Made by a program: the position numbers and the translations under genes. From assembly GCF_900009135.1 (NCBI RefSeq), contig NZ_LT797710.1, forward strand, positions 606,913 to 670,912: 64,000 bases of DNA. Direction: 5' to 3'. Below are positions 1-7,351 of this stretch, one piece after another. The stretch's first letter is position 1. Each line of letters starts with the position of its first letter. The notes beneath the pieces were generated by a model. It saw nothing but the letters and a program-made list of their open reading frames with translations, was not told where the DNA came from and did no database searches. The DNA is from Planktothrix sp. PCC 11201 (GTDB taxonomy: Bacteria; Cyanobacteriota; Cyanobacteriia; Cyanobacteriales; Microcoleaceae).

Positions 1-837
1 AATACCCTAGTGTTTTCAATGGATACGGGATTAAGAACCCTACCCTTAGCCGCCTTATATGATGGGAAACAATTTCTTTTAGAACGCTATAGTTTGGGAC
101 TAATTCCCAGTTTAAGTTTAACAGATACTCGCTATGTTAATATTAAAAACTCTAAAATATTAGCGATGGGAGCCTCTACTTTCCCCAATTCTAATCAACT
201 GCCTCTGCCCGCAGTTCCGATGGAATTAGACTTAATTATTAATCATAACACTTGGCAGGGAAAATCATTTTTAAATGAGAATTTTACCGTTGATAATCTT
301 ACATCCCAACGCAGTAAACATCAATTTTCAATTGTGCATTTAGCCACCCATGGAGAATTTCAAACCGCCGGGTCTGACCAATCTTATATTCAATTTTGGG
401 ATCAAAAATTACGGTTAAATCAACTGAGAAACCTCAAGTTAAATCAACCTCCTGTAGAATTATTAGTTTTGAGTGCTTGTACAACGGCCGTAGGGGATGA
501 AAAAGCGGAATTAGGGTTTGCCGGGTTAGCGGTTCAAGCAGGAGTTAAATCGGCTTTAGCGAGTTTATGGTATGTGAGTGATGCGGGAACTTTGGGGTTA
601 ATGAATACCTTTTATCAAGCCCTATCAACCAGTCCGATTAAAGCAGAAGCCCTACGACAAGCTCAACTGGCAATGTTACGAGGAAAAGTTCGTTTAGAAC
701 AGGGTTATTTAATCAATGAAACTGGAATAAACACTACCAAAATTCCCCTTCCCCCAGAAATTGCTTCCCGGGGAAATGTTAATTTATCCCATCCTTTTTA
801 TTGGGCGGGTTTTACTTTAATTGGGAGTCCTTGGTAA
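1..837 (+). CDS. CHAT-domain protease-like protein, C-terminal part (5' end outside window)
   Basis: The reading frame is already open at base 1, so this is the C-terminal 278 codons or so of a longer protein; the GTG at position 10 lies inside the domain and is probably not the start. The visible part is a CHAT (caspase-like) domain. The catalytic histidine lies in IVHLATHGEF and the catalytic cysteine in LVLSACTTAVG, followed by the typical GFAGLAVQAGVKSALASLW stretch. The end, PFYWAGFTLIGSPW, is the usual CHAT C-terminus. In cyanobacteria such domains are commonly preceded by TPR repeats, but that part cannot be seen here. The substrate is unknown. A caspase-like peptidase role is family knowledge, not shown by this sequence. 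No co-transcribed partner is visible downstream; the next gene starts 225 bp later. Confidence 0.85.
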   Translation, partial: NTLVFSMDTGLRTLPLAALYDGKQFLLERYSLGLIPSLSLTDTRYVNIKNSKILAMGASTFPNSNQLPLPAVPMELDLIINHNTWQGKSFLNENFTVDNLTSQRSKHQFSIVHLATHGEFQTAGSDQSYIQFWDQKLRLNQLRNLKLNQPPVELLVLSACTTAVGDEKAELGFAGLAVQAGVKSALASLWYVSDAGTLGLMNTFYQALSTSPIKAEALRQAQLAMLRGKVRLEQGYLINETGINTTKIPLPPEIASRGNVNLSHPFYWAGFTLIGSPW

Positions 838-1062
838 CAGTATAAATAGCAAGAGTCAACGGTATTGATCAAGATACAGCGTATTGCAGACAAGCTTTAA
901 TATTCTCTGCTTGTAAATAATGTTTATTTATCCCATCCTTAGTCCTGTCGCCGAATTAATACGAAGGACGGAAAAGCCGATGCAAGAGCAACAGAATGCA
1001 GTAAAATAAATTAATCAAGGAGTTTAGTCACAATGCTTTACTCATTAGAGGAGTGAAAAACT

Positions 1063-1254
1063 ATGACGGTCTTAGCTCAAGAGATTCTTAATACTTTTGA
1101 TAGATTGGCTGACGCAGAGCAACTTGAGATTGGGCTAGAAATCTTGAGGCGGCTTGTCCATTTTGACTTTCCACCATTGACAGATGAAGACTTTATCTTA
1201 AATGCTGAAGAATTATTCTTAGCATTAGATCAACAAGAAATTGATTATGAATAG
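1063..1254 (+). CDS. Small antitoxin-like protein paired with MazF-type toxin
   Basis: A 63-residue acidic protein whose stop codon overlaps the start of a MazF/PemK-like gene. It has no recognisable DNA-binding fold by eye. The sequence is mostly helical, with a strongly acidic C-terminal half (LTDEDFILNAEELFLALDQQ), typical of the toxin-wrapping tail of type II antitoxins. A GAGGAG ribosome site sits 8-10 bases before the ATG, so the start is well supported. The antitoxin role is inferred from size, overlap and the neighbour. Expected behaviour is neutralisation of the downstream endoribonuclease and autorepression of the pair. Confidence 0.65.
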   Translation: MTVLAQEILNTFDRLADAEQLEIGLEILRRLVHFDFPPLTDEDFILNAEELFLALDQQEIDYE

Positions 1255-1591
1255 TCCTGATCGTGGCGAAGTCTGGCTTGTCGATCTGGGCTATGTGGCA
1301 AAAGTTAGACCATGCTTAGTGGTTAGTATCCGGGCTCTCAACCAGGATCGAGCGTTAGCGACTCTAATACCTCATACTACAAGCCCAAGAGGTTCACGCT
1401 TTGAGGTAGATGTCAAAGCCAGATTCCTGAAGCCCGGAGTGTTCGATGTTCAGAATATTATCACAATTCCTCACGCGAAGCTACTAAGGAAACTGGGCGA
1501 ATTAAACTCAGAGCAGTTAGCACAAGTCGAAGAGGCTTTGCTTTTCTGGTTAGGATTTAAGGATATGGATTCTGGCGAAGATCCCTTATAG
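1247..1591 (+). CDS. MazF/PemK-family endoribonuclease toxin
   Basis: This 114-residue protein has the MazF/PemK signature near the N-terminus (RGEVWLVDLG followed by KVRPCLVVS) and the usual mid-domain strands (ALATLIPHTTSPRG, DVQNIITIPHAKLLRKLG). The family cleaves mRNA at short sequence motifs in the cytoplasm. I chose ATG 1247, which overlaps the upstream antitoxin stop by 8 bases; a TTG two codons earlier (1241) is possible but less likely. The length matches full-length MazF proteins, and no inactivating change is visible. The overlap implies translational coupling with the antitoxin at 1063-1254. Confidence 0.8.
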   Translation: MNSPDRGEVWLVDLGYVAKVRPCLVVSIRALNQDRALATLIPHTTSPRGSRFEVDVKARFLKPGVFDVQNIITIPHAKLLRKLGELNSEQLAQVEEALLFWLGFKDMDSGEDPL

Positions 1592-1895
1592 ATAAAGTCT
1601 AAACGGAAGGGGTTTGATGTGTTTCGCAATTTGGAGTTTAACCACGAATAGCTGGCAAGCTATATTCGCCGTTGGTTTGCGGGGATGGAACAGAAGGAAG
1701 AGGTTTCGTGGTTACGGTTGCGGGAAAGTTTTGTCTGGCCTCTGCATAGGGGTTGTTAGACCCCTTTATATTCACACTTTAACTAAAGAAGTAGCTAAGT
1801 AGGGGGCTGAAAATCTTCCCTATACCCTGCCCATTGTTGATGATCTTTAGTAGAAGATGATGTGGCAATTTTATCCCATTTATCCAATATTGCAA
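1592..1895. other. Intergenic stretch without a convincing gene
   Basis: About 300 bp between the MazF-type toxin and the left end of an IS5-type element. A plus-strand frame near 1610-1760 reads GFDVFRNLEF, a stop, then LASYIRRWFAGMEQKEE. This faintly resembles part of a NACHT/STAND ATPase but is interrupted and too short to name. No RNA gene or repeat was recognised. Confidence 0.3.
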
Positions 1896-3039
1896 TAGAC
1901 ATCTCCGAAATAAAAATGGGGAGGGATAGCAAGATGGTAAAATTTGATTTTACCCCAAGGAGAGATGACTAAATTAAGAGGCTATCTGGACAAGAATCCC
2001 CAGCAAACAAAAAGGCTATTAGGGATGGAATATGAACAGTTGATAGAACTAATTCAAGCCGCGGAGTTATTAGAACAAGAAAAACGACAAGAACGAGAAA
2101 AAGCTAAGATCAGGTTGATTAAAGCAGGTGGGGGTCGTCACCAGAAATTATCTGTGGAGGAACAAATCTTACTAACTCTAATTTATCTGCATCAGATGCC
2201 CACATTTCAAATGTTAGGGTTACAGTTTGAAGTGAGTGAATCAACAGCGAATGATATTTTCCATAACGGGATAAAAATATTGAGAGAATTACTGCCAGCC
2301 AGTTTACTTGAGCAAGTAAAAAAAAACGAGAGTGATTGGGAGTGGGTAGAAAAAATTCTGCTGGAATATGAGTTAGTAGTAGATAGCTATGAACAGCCCA
2401 TGCAAAGACCAACAGACAATGAAGAGCAGAAAAAATATTACTCAGGAAAGAAAAAAACACATACCTTTAAAAATCAAGTCATTGTCATGCCGAGCGGGAA
2501 AGAAATAGTGGATGTAGCTGTGGGTTATACCGGAGCAACAAGCGATCTGAAATTGTGGAGAGAAAGAAGGGAGGAATTGGGGAATCATCAAAAATACAGG
2601 GGGGATAAAGCTTATGTAGGGGAAACAGCAATTAATACACCACATAAGAAACCGAGGAATCAAGAAATATCCCTTGAAAATCGAGAAGAAAATCGGTTAA
2701 AAGCCAAACAAAGGATTGTAGTCGAACATTTAATAAGACTGATAAAAATTTATCGAGTTGCTTCAGAAAGATTTCGGTTAAAGAGCCAAAATTATGAAGC
2801 AGTAATCTTGACAGTATGTGGACTAATAAGATGGCGAATAGGAGCGATTGTATTATCATCTAAGAATTGCCCAGAATACTTTTGAAAAATGATTGAATAT
2901 CAGAAATAAAATTCATTAATTATTATTAATGTAACTGAAAAAGCCTATGAATCCGTTACTTTAGGAGAAACCGGCACAGGAGTGCTAGAGACTCAAAAAG
3001 TAGCGATAGAGGGCATTTGAGGATTTTCGGAGATGTCTA
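1896..3039 (+). mobile_element. IS5-type insertion sequence, complete, about 1.14 kb
   Basis: The element is bounded by near-perfect inverted repeats: TAGACATCTCCGAAA at 1896-1910 and its reverse complement at 3025-3039. One DDE transposase gene (1965-2885) lies between them. Whether TA at the ends is part of the repeat or a target duplication cannot be decided from a single copy. The 154 bp between the transposase stop and the right end is AT-rich and carries a short open frame ending LGETGTGVLETQKVAIEGI, perhaps captured sequence. Transposase and termini look intact, so the copy may be active. Confidence 0.85.
1965..2885 (+). CDS. IS5-family DDE transposase (DDE_Tnp_4 type)
   Basis: A 306-residue transposase catalysing cut-and-paste movement of the surrounding element. 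A basic, helical N-terminus is followed by an HTH region around residues 55-110 (GGRHQKLSVEEQILLTLIYL and SESTANDIFHNGIKILREL). The RNase-H-like catalytic core follows: first Asp in LVVDSYEQP, second Asp in YTGATSDLKLW, and Glu in QRIVVEHLIRLIKIYRV. The spacing and the R/K-rich tail fit the IS5 superfamily DDE_Tnp_4 group. I chose ATG 1965, just after an AAGGAG site; a TTG seven codons earlier is in frame. No internal stop or frameshift is seen. Confidence 0.85.
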   Translation: MTKLRGYLDKNPQQTKRLLGMEYEQLIELIQAAELLEQEKRQEREKAKIRLIKAGGGRHQKLSVEEQILLTLIYLHQMPTFQMLGLQFEVSESTANDIFHNGIKILRELLPASLLEQVKKNESDWEWVEKILLEYELVVDSYEQPMQRPTDNEEQKKYYSGKKKTHTFKNQVIVMPSGKEIVDVAVGYTGATSDLKLWRERREELGNHQKYRGDKAYVGETAINTPHKKPRNQEISLENREENRLKAKQRIVVEHLIRLIKIYRVASERFRLKSQNYEAVILTVCGLIRWRIGAIVLSSKNCPEYF

Positions 3040-3137
3040 ATCAGTATATCAGGTTGATTGTTCCATGTGTAATCTCTTTCTGCCATCAAGGTAGGCTTTT
3101 AGGATCAAGTTGCTTGAGGCGTTTTGCTTCTCCCGTA

Positions 3138-4163
3138 TCAATAGTCTCTTCCCATAGCTCTTTTTATATCTCGTGCAACTTGTTCAACAGCACCGGCAAA
3201 ACTTAAATCTTTGCGCCAGTAATGACAGGCAAGAGAAGCACTTAAAACTGTCTCAACAGAATCACCAGAAGTAGGCATCAAGTTTATTGTAAGCACTGTG
3301 ACGACTGTGGAGCGGAACTCTTTAATCTGTGCCTGGGTATATTCAGCATACTCAGGATTACCGGAACGACCAACATCAACAACTTTAATCCTTACCATGT
3401 TGTGACTATCACTTTTTACCTGTGTTTTGATATCCGAAGAGAGCGATTCTGGCTTGACTACTTTTACTTTAAGTACGGGAGAATTTGCGATAACTTTTCC
3501 GTTATTTGTAAATATAACGGTATTAAGAGGACGACCTAGCGTCTTGAGATAAGATTCATTTTCCTCGCCAGCTATAGCTAAAGAATATATTTGGTGATAA
3601 TGGTATGACAAATTATGATCAGAATGGTATTGACGCCCATTCCACATTTTAGGGTATAAGTAAGTGCAAATTTTTATGCACGCAAAAGCCATTCTGTATT
3701 CTCGAAATAGGCATAATAGCTTGGCAAGACCATACCAAAGCATAAACCATGTTTGATTATGACTAAATACTTGATCGTAGTATTTGAAGGCTTGATTGAG
3801 ATCGCCAGATCTCTTTGACATAATTGACTTATCCACTAGGCTTAATAAATCACTCTGAATTTCAGTGAGGTCAAACAATGACTTCACTTTATTTAGAATG
3901 TAGGTAGCAGTTTGCTCTTCGTGATCAATTGCATTTTGAATAAACTGAAAAAGTTGGCTTTCTGTAACGGATCTATATTTATGGTATTTAGGAAGACTTT
4001 CTTCAAAAGCCCCACCCTGATTTAGATAAAAATCTAAATCTCTGAAATACTCTGCACGTTCTCCATAACACTCATAGTTTTCTTCTATGCCTATTGGATC
4101 ATTTTGAGAAGTGGACTTACCATAATTAGGATTAAGTTTCTTACGTCGTTTTGCTTCTCCCAT
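3138..4163 (-). CDS. Uncharacterised protein with MGEAKRRKK N-terminus
   Basis: I cannot assign a function to this 341-residue protein. It begins MGEAKRRKKLNPNYGK, a basic opening that recurs in otherwise unrelated cyanobacterial hypothetical proteins. The middle (about residues 90-180) is helical with a tetratricopeptide-like look (SGDLNQAFKYYDQVFSHNQTWFMLWYGLAKLL). The C-terminal third is strand-rich (KVKVVKPESLSSDIKTQV, MVRIKVVDVGRSG) and ends with helices. No signal peptide or membrane segment is seen, so it is probably cytoplasmic. Just past its stop, in a shifted frame, the sequence reads GEAKRLKQLDPKSLP, echoing its own N-terminal motif. It stands alone between an IS element and a small hypothetical gene. 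Confidence 0.7.
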   Translation of the reverse strand: MGEAKRRKKLNPNYGKSTSQNDPIGIEENYECYGERAEYFRDLDFYLNQGGAFEESLPKYHKYRSVTESQLFQFIQNAIDHEEQTATYILNKVKSLFDLTEIQSDLLSLVDKSIMSKRSGDLNQAFKYYDQVFSHNQTWFMLWYGLAKLLCLFREYRMAFACIKICTYLYPKMWNGRQYHSDHNLSYHYHQIYSLAIAGEENESYLKTLGRPLNTVIFTNNGKVIANSPVLKVKVVKPESLSSDIKTQVKSDSHNMVRIKVVDVGRSGNPEYAEYTQAQIKEFRSTVVTVLTINLMPTSGDSVETVLSASLACHYWRKDLSFAGAVEQVARDIKRAMGRDY

Positions 4164-4295
4164 AAATTTAACCCTGATCTAATTAAAGATTGAACTTGTC
4201 TGACTACTTTAGCATACCCCATATTTTTTCCTGTCAACTGGTCAAAAAACACAACTGACCCAAATCAAGATCAAATATATTTTGGAGTAAATACT

Positions 4296-4508
4296 ATGCA
4301 ATTTGTCGTTTGCATCAATAACCAAGACTATTCAGCTTCCTTAGAAATTCGCAAAATTTATCAAGTTTTACCCGATCCTAAAGCTAACAATCATCATAAG
4401 ATTCGCGTCATTGATGAATCTGGAGAAGACTACCTATACCCCAGTTGTTATTTTATGGCCCTTGAGTTATCAGAACCCCTCCAACAAGCTCTTGCTACCT
4501 GCCTCTAA
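4296..4508 (+). CDS. Small conserved hypothetical protein
   Basis: A 70-residue soluble protein (MQFVVCINNQDYSASLEIRK at the start) that looks like a single small beta-rich domain: KIYQVLPDP, HKIRVIDESGEDYLYPSCYF, then a short helix. A TTGGAG site precedes the ATG at the right distance. Similar short proteins are common in cyanobacteria beside toxin-antitoxin genes, but I know no function. It is followed by a repeat element and the VapBC-type pair at 4644-5265. Confidence 0.65.
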   Translation: MQFVVCINNQDYSASLEIRKIYQVLPDPKANNHHKIRVIDESGEDYLYPSCYFMALELSEPLQQALATCL

Positions 4509-4518
4509 AATCAACCCA

Positions 4519-4588
4519 GAAACTGGGTTTCTGCGCTGGTTTTTGCGTCCTCACCGAGATTTAATAAAGAAACCCGGTTTCTGCGCGA
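4519..4588 (+). repeat. Dispersed GAAACC..GGTTTCTGCGC repeat, copy 1
   Basis: A 70-bp element built from two short palindromic blocks, GAAACTGGGTTTC and GAAACCCGGTTTC, each followed by TGCGC, with GCGTCCTCACCGAGATTT between. A diverged copy in the same orientation lies at 5290-5365, on the other side of the VapBC-type pair. The block also occurs singly at 56452-56487. Confidence 0.7.
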
Positions 4589-4643
4589 TACAACTTTCGC
4601 GCTAAAATATCGCCAAAACCATACCTACAAAAAAATTCCTACC

Positions 4644-4889
4644 ATGCTCAGTGCAACTGTCACCGAGACCGGACAAATTACCCTTCCTCAAGAAATCCGC
4701 GATCGCCTGAAACTGGTTAACGGCAGTAAAATCAGCTTCATTATTGATGAAGACGGACAAGTTAAACTCTTTCCCCTGAATGTTCCTGTCCAAGAGCTAT
4801 CAGGAATCCTACACCGACCGGGTATGAAAAAAGCTACTCTCAAAGAAATGGACATTGCTATCTCTGAGGGAGCCAATGATTGGACTTGA
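4644..4889 (+). CDS. AbrB/MazE-type antitoxin (VapB-like)
   Basis: This 81-residue protein has an N-terminal swapped-hairpin AbrB domain: ATVTETGQITLPQEIRDRLK, then GSKISFIIDEDGQVKLFPLN. The C-terminal tail (HRPGMKKATLKEMDIAISEG) should wrap the partner toxin. It is expected to bind the promoter of the operon and to neutralise the PIN-domain protein whose start lies 14 bp inside this gene. The length and the GQITLP motif are typical. The pair is enclosed by two direct repeats (4519-4588 and 5290-5365), which suggests movement as a cassette. Confidence 0.85.
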   Translation: MLSATVTETGQITLPQEIRDRLKLVNGSKISFIIDEDGQVKLFPLNVPVQELSGILHRPGMKKATLKEMDIAISEGANDWT

Positions 4890-5265
4890 TACCAATATCC
4901 TTGTTCGCTACCTCACCCAAGATGATGAGCAGCAGTGGCAACAAGCGGTTAACCTCATTCAAGAAAACCAGCCGGGGTTTATTGCCAATATCGTTCTCTG
5001 CGAATTAGTGTGGGTTCTCAGAGGAGTAAACTATGGGTTTAGTAAAGATGAAATTATTCATACCCTAGAGGCAATGTTACACAGTGCAGCCTTTGAATTT
5101 GAAAGCCGTTCTACTATTGACCAAGCTCTACAGCGTTATAAACAAGGTAGAGCCGATTTTTCTGATTATTTAATTGGAGCGATCGCCCGTCAAGCAGGTT
5201 GTACAGAAACAGTGAGTTTTGATAGCAAGCTGAAAGTAGAAAAAGGTTTTCGTTGCATAGAGTAG
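4876..5265 (+). CDS. PIN-domain ribonuclease toxin (VapC-like)
   Basis: A 129-residue PIN-domain protein starting MIGLDTNILVRYLTQDD; the first catalytic Asp is in LDTN. Further acidic residues are in the conserved Glu of NIVLCELVWVLRG, in RADFSDYLIGAIARQAG and in VSFDSKL. VapC toxins cut tRNA or rRNA using Mg2+; the target here is unknown. I chose ATG 4876, overlapping the antitoxin stop by 14 bp; a TTG at 4855 would add seven residues ahead of the domain and is unlikely. All expected catalytic acids appear present, so it is probably functional. Confidence 0.87.
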   Translation: MIGLDTNILVRYLTQDDEQQWQQAVNLIQENQPGFIANIVLCELVWVLRGVNYGFSKDEIIHTLEAMLHSAAFEFESRSTIDQALQRYKQGRADFSDYLIGAIARQAGCTETVSFDSKLKVEKGFRCIE

Positions 5266-5289
5266 CGATCGCCCTCGTTCAAGTACCGA

Positions 5290-5365
5290 GAAACCTTTTT
5301 TCTGCGCGAGTTTCTGCATCCTAACCGAGATTTGATGAAGAAACACGGTTTCTTTAGAAGCGCGA
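5290..5365 (+). repeat. Dispersed GAAACC..GGTTTC repeat, copy 2
   Basis: A diverged direct copy of the 4519-4588 element. Shared parts are GAAAC at the start, TTTCTGCGCG, TTTCTGCATCCTAACCGAGA, TGATGAAGAAAC and CGGTTTCT. It lies between the VapC-like gene and rpsD. Confidence 0.65.
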
Positions 5366-5444
5366 GACAAGCGATGCAATATTGATTAGATACATACTAT
5401 AATAAAAGATTGGTGCAAAAAATTTTATGCGGAGAAAAAGTTAG

Positions 5445-6053
5445 ATGGCTCGATATAGAGGCCCCCGTCTGAGAATCGTTCGTCGTTTGGGCGATTTACC
5501 TGGATTAACTCGGAAATCCCCCAGAAAGGCCTATCCCCCTGGACAACACGGCCAAGCCCGTCGTAAACGTTCAGAATACGCAGTCCGGTTAGAAGAGAAA
5601 CAAAAACTGCGTTATAACTACGGCGTTTCCGAGCGTCAGTTATTGCGTTATGTCCGTAAAGCTCGTCGCGCCGCCGGTTCCACCGGACAAGTCTTGCTGC
5701 AAACCTTGGAAATGCGTTTGGATAATACCATTTTCCGTTTAGGAATGGCCCCCACAATTCCAGCGGCTCGTCAGTTAGTCAGTCATGGTCACGTTACGGT
5801 GAATGGTCATCGCGTTAATATTCCTAGCTATCAGTGCAGACCAGGTGAAGTAATTGGAATCAGAAATACGGAAAAATCCCGTGAATTAGTCAAAGCCAAT
5901 TTACAATATCCCGGTTTAGCCAACGTTCCTAGCCATCTGGAGTTAGATAAAGCACAACTGACTGCAAAGGTAAATAGCGTCATTGAACGGGAATGGGTGG
6001 CTTTACAAATTAATGAACTGTTAGTCGTTGAATTTTATTCACGTCAAGCCTAA
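5445..6053 (+). CDS. rpsD: 30S ribosomal protein S4
   Basis: A 202-residue S4 protein, the primary 16S-rRNA-binding protein of the small-subunit body and a translational accuracy protein. It starts [20 protein letters not shown], contains the [18 protein letters not shown] segment, and has an S4 RNA-binding domain around residues 90-155 ([33 protein letters not shown], written here as the conserved region rather than a contiguous motif). It ends VVEFYSRQA as in other cyanobacteria. The start follows a GGAG site. It stands alone, with a hairpin terminator 25 bp downstream shared with the convergent moaA gene. Confidence 0.98.
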   Translation: MARYRGPRLRIVRRLGDLPGLTRKSPRKAYPPGQHGQARRKRSEYAVRLEEKQKLRYNYGVSERQLLRYVRKARRAAGSTGQVLLQTLEMRLDNTIFRLGMAPTIPAARQLVSHGHVTVNGHRVNIPSYQCRPGEVIGIRNTEKSRELVKANLQYPGLANVPSHLELDKAQLTAKVNSVIEREWVALQINELLVVEFYSRQA

Positions 6054-6077
6054 TAGTTCCTCACCGTTCTATTTTAT

Positions 6078-6112
6078 GTGGGGCGTTATCGACTAAAAAT
6101 AACGTACCCCAC
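6078..6112. terminator. Bidirectional hairpin between rpsD and moaA
   Basis: GTGGGG plus GTTAT on the left arm pairs with ATAAC and CCCCAC on the right around a short A-rich loop. It lies in a convergent gap, 25 bp after the rpsD stop and 42 bp from the moaA stop. There is no long T-run, so intrinsic termination is likely but not certain. Confidence 0.6.
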
Positions 6113-6153
6113 CTACTTATTATTAAACCCTAAATCAAAAATCAATCAGGCTG

Positions 6154-7140
6154 CTATCCGCCAATTTGGGACATGGTGCGGGCATAATTTCCCGTTGTAC
6201 CAGAGTCCCGTTGTTTAAAATTAATATCGGGTTTAATTCCTAATAGGTTACTCACCTTTTCTCTTAACTCCTCAAACGTCGCACCTTGACGCAGGGGAGT
6301 TTTTAAGTCTATTTGTCCGGTTTCATTTAATAAACAAGGTCGTAACCAACCATCAGCCGATAGTCTCATGCGGTTACAGCGATCGCAAAAACATTCAGAC
6401 ATCTGACTAATAAACCCTAATGTTCCTTTTGCCCCCGGAATTTGAAATACATCCGCCGGGCCGTTTCCCTTCACCTGTGAGGCTTCTAAACTCCATTTTT
6501 CTCGAATTTGTTGTCTTAATTGTTCTGAAGAAATCCAACCGCGATCGGCAAATAAATCGTTATTTCCAATCGGCATAAATTCAATAAATCTAACGTGCCA
6601 TTGTCGTTCTATGGTTAGTTTTGCCAAATCTAATACTTCATGATCATTCACCCCAGGAATGACTACCACGTTTAATTTTAGGGGATTAAAACCAACTTGA
6701 TAGGCAGCTTGTATTCCCCGCCAAACCTGTTGCCATCGGCTGCGTCCTCGGTTGCCGATAATTTGATCAAAAATATCAGCATCAAGGGAATCTAAACTAA
6801 TATTAATTCGTCGCAGTCCAGCATTATATAAATCCTCTGCCATTTCTGCCAATAAAAAACCATTGGTGGTTATCGCCACATCTTTTGTTTCAGGAAAAGC
6901 GTTAATTTGTTTAACTAATTCTACCACCCCGGGACGTAATAAAGGTTCACCTCCGGTTAAGCGAAATCGAGTAAATCCAACGGGGATAAATACCTCTCGC
7001 AACAGGGTTAACAGTTCATCCAGAGTTAACAAATTCTGTTGTAGAATATAATCCATTTCTGTGCCTTCGGGCATACAATATTGACACCGGAAATTGCAAC
7101 GGTCAATCAAACTAATACGGAGATAATCAACGGGGTTCAT
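6154..7140 (-). CDS. moaA: GTP 3',8-cyclase (molybdenum cofactor biosynthesis protein A)
   Basis: MoaA is a radical-SAM enzyme that, with MoaC, converts GTP to cyclic pyranopterin monophosphate, the first step of molybdenum cofactor synthesis. The 328-residue protein carries the N-terminal SAM [4Fe-4S] motif CNFRCQYC (residues about 15-22), the [13 protein letters not shown] loop, and the second cluster motif [20 protein letters not shown] near residue 250. The length is normal. The C-terminus does not end in the classic GG pair needed for activation but in SQIGG, which does supply two terminal glycines. No other Mo-cofactor genes are nearby. A three-fold 38-bp repeat lies upstream. Confidence 0.96.
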   Translation of the reverse strand: MNPVDYLRISLIDRCNFRCQYCMPEGTEMDYILQQNLLTLDELLTLLREVFIPVGFTRFRLTGGEPLLRPGVVELVKQINAFPETKDVAITTNGFLLAEMAEDLYNAGLRRINISLDSLDADIFDQIIGNRGRSRWQQVWRGIQAAYQVGFNPLKLNVVVIPGVNDHEVLDLAKLTIERQWHVRFIEFMPIGNNDLFADRGWISSEQLRQQIREKWSLEASQVKGNGPADVFQIPGAKGTLGFISQMSECFCDRCNRMRLSADGWLRPCLLNETGQIDLKTPLRQGATFEELREKVSNLLGIKPDINFKQRDSGTTGNYARTMSQIGG

Positions 7141-7200
7141 GGATTTTTAGGAGAATGACAGAATTTTGTTCTTTCTCTATTATGACGAATTTTTCTGTGT

Positions 7201-7312
7201 ATTTTATCGTAGGGGTTGGGTCTTCCAACCCTCTTTATATTTTATCGTAGGGGTTGGGTCTTCCAACCCTCTTTGTATTTTATCGTAGGGGTTGGGTCTT
7301 CCAACCCTCTAA
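7201..7312. repeat. Three tandem copies of a 38-bp REP-like unit
   Basis: Units starting at GTAGGGGTTGGGTC recur at 7209, 7247 and 7285, an exact 38-bp period. Each holds the palindrome GGTTGGGTCTTCCAACC and the tail CTCTTT. The family is related to the palindromes at 9617-9715 and 19138-19218. The stretch lies upstream of moaA and 3' of the gene at 7352. Confidence 0.8.
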
Positions 7313-7351
7313 AACTATCCACAAGAATGCGCTTAAGCGCAACAACGGGGG

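Noticed and set aside
1610-1760. Possible NACHT/STAND ATPase remnant (FDVFRNLEF ... LASYIRRWFAG)
   Set aside because: Too short and interrupted by a stop; similarity is by impression only.
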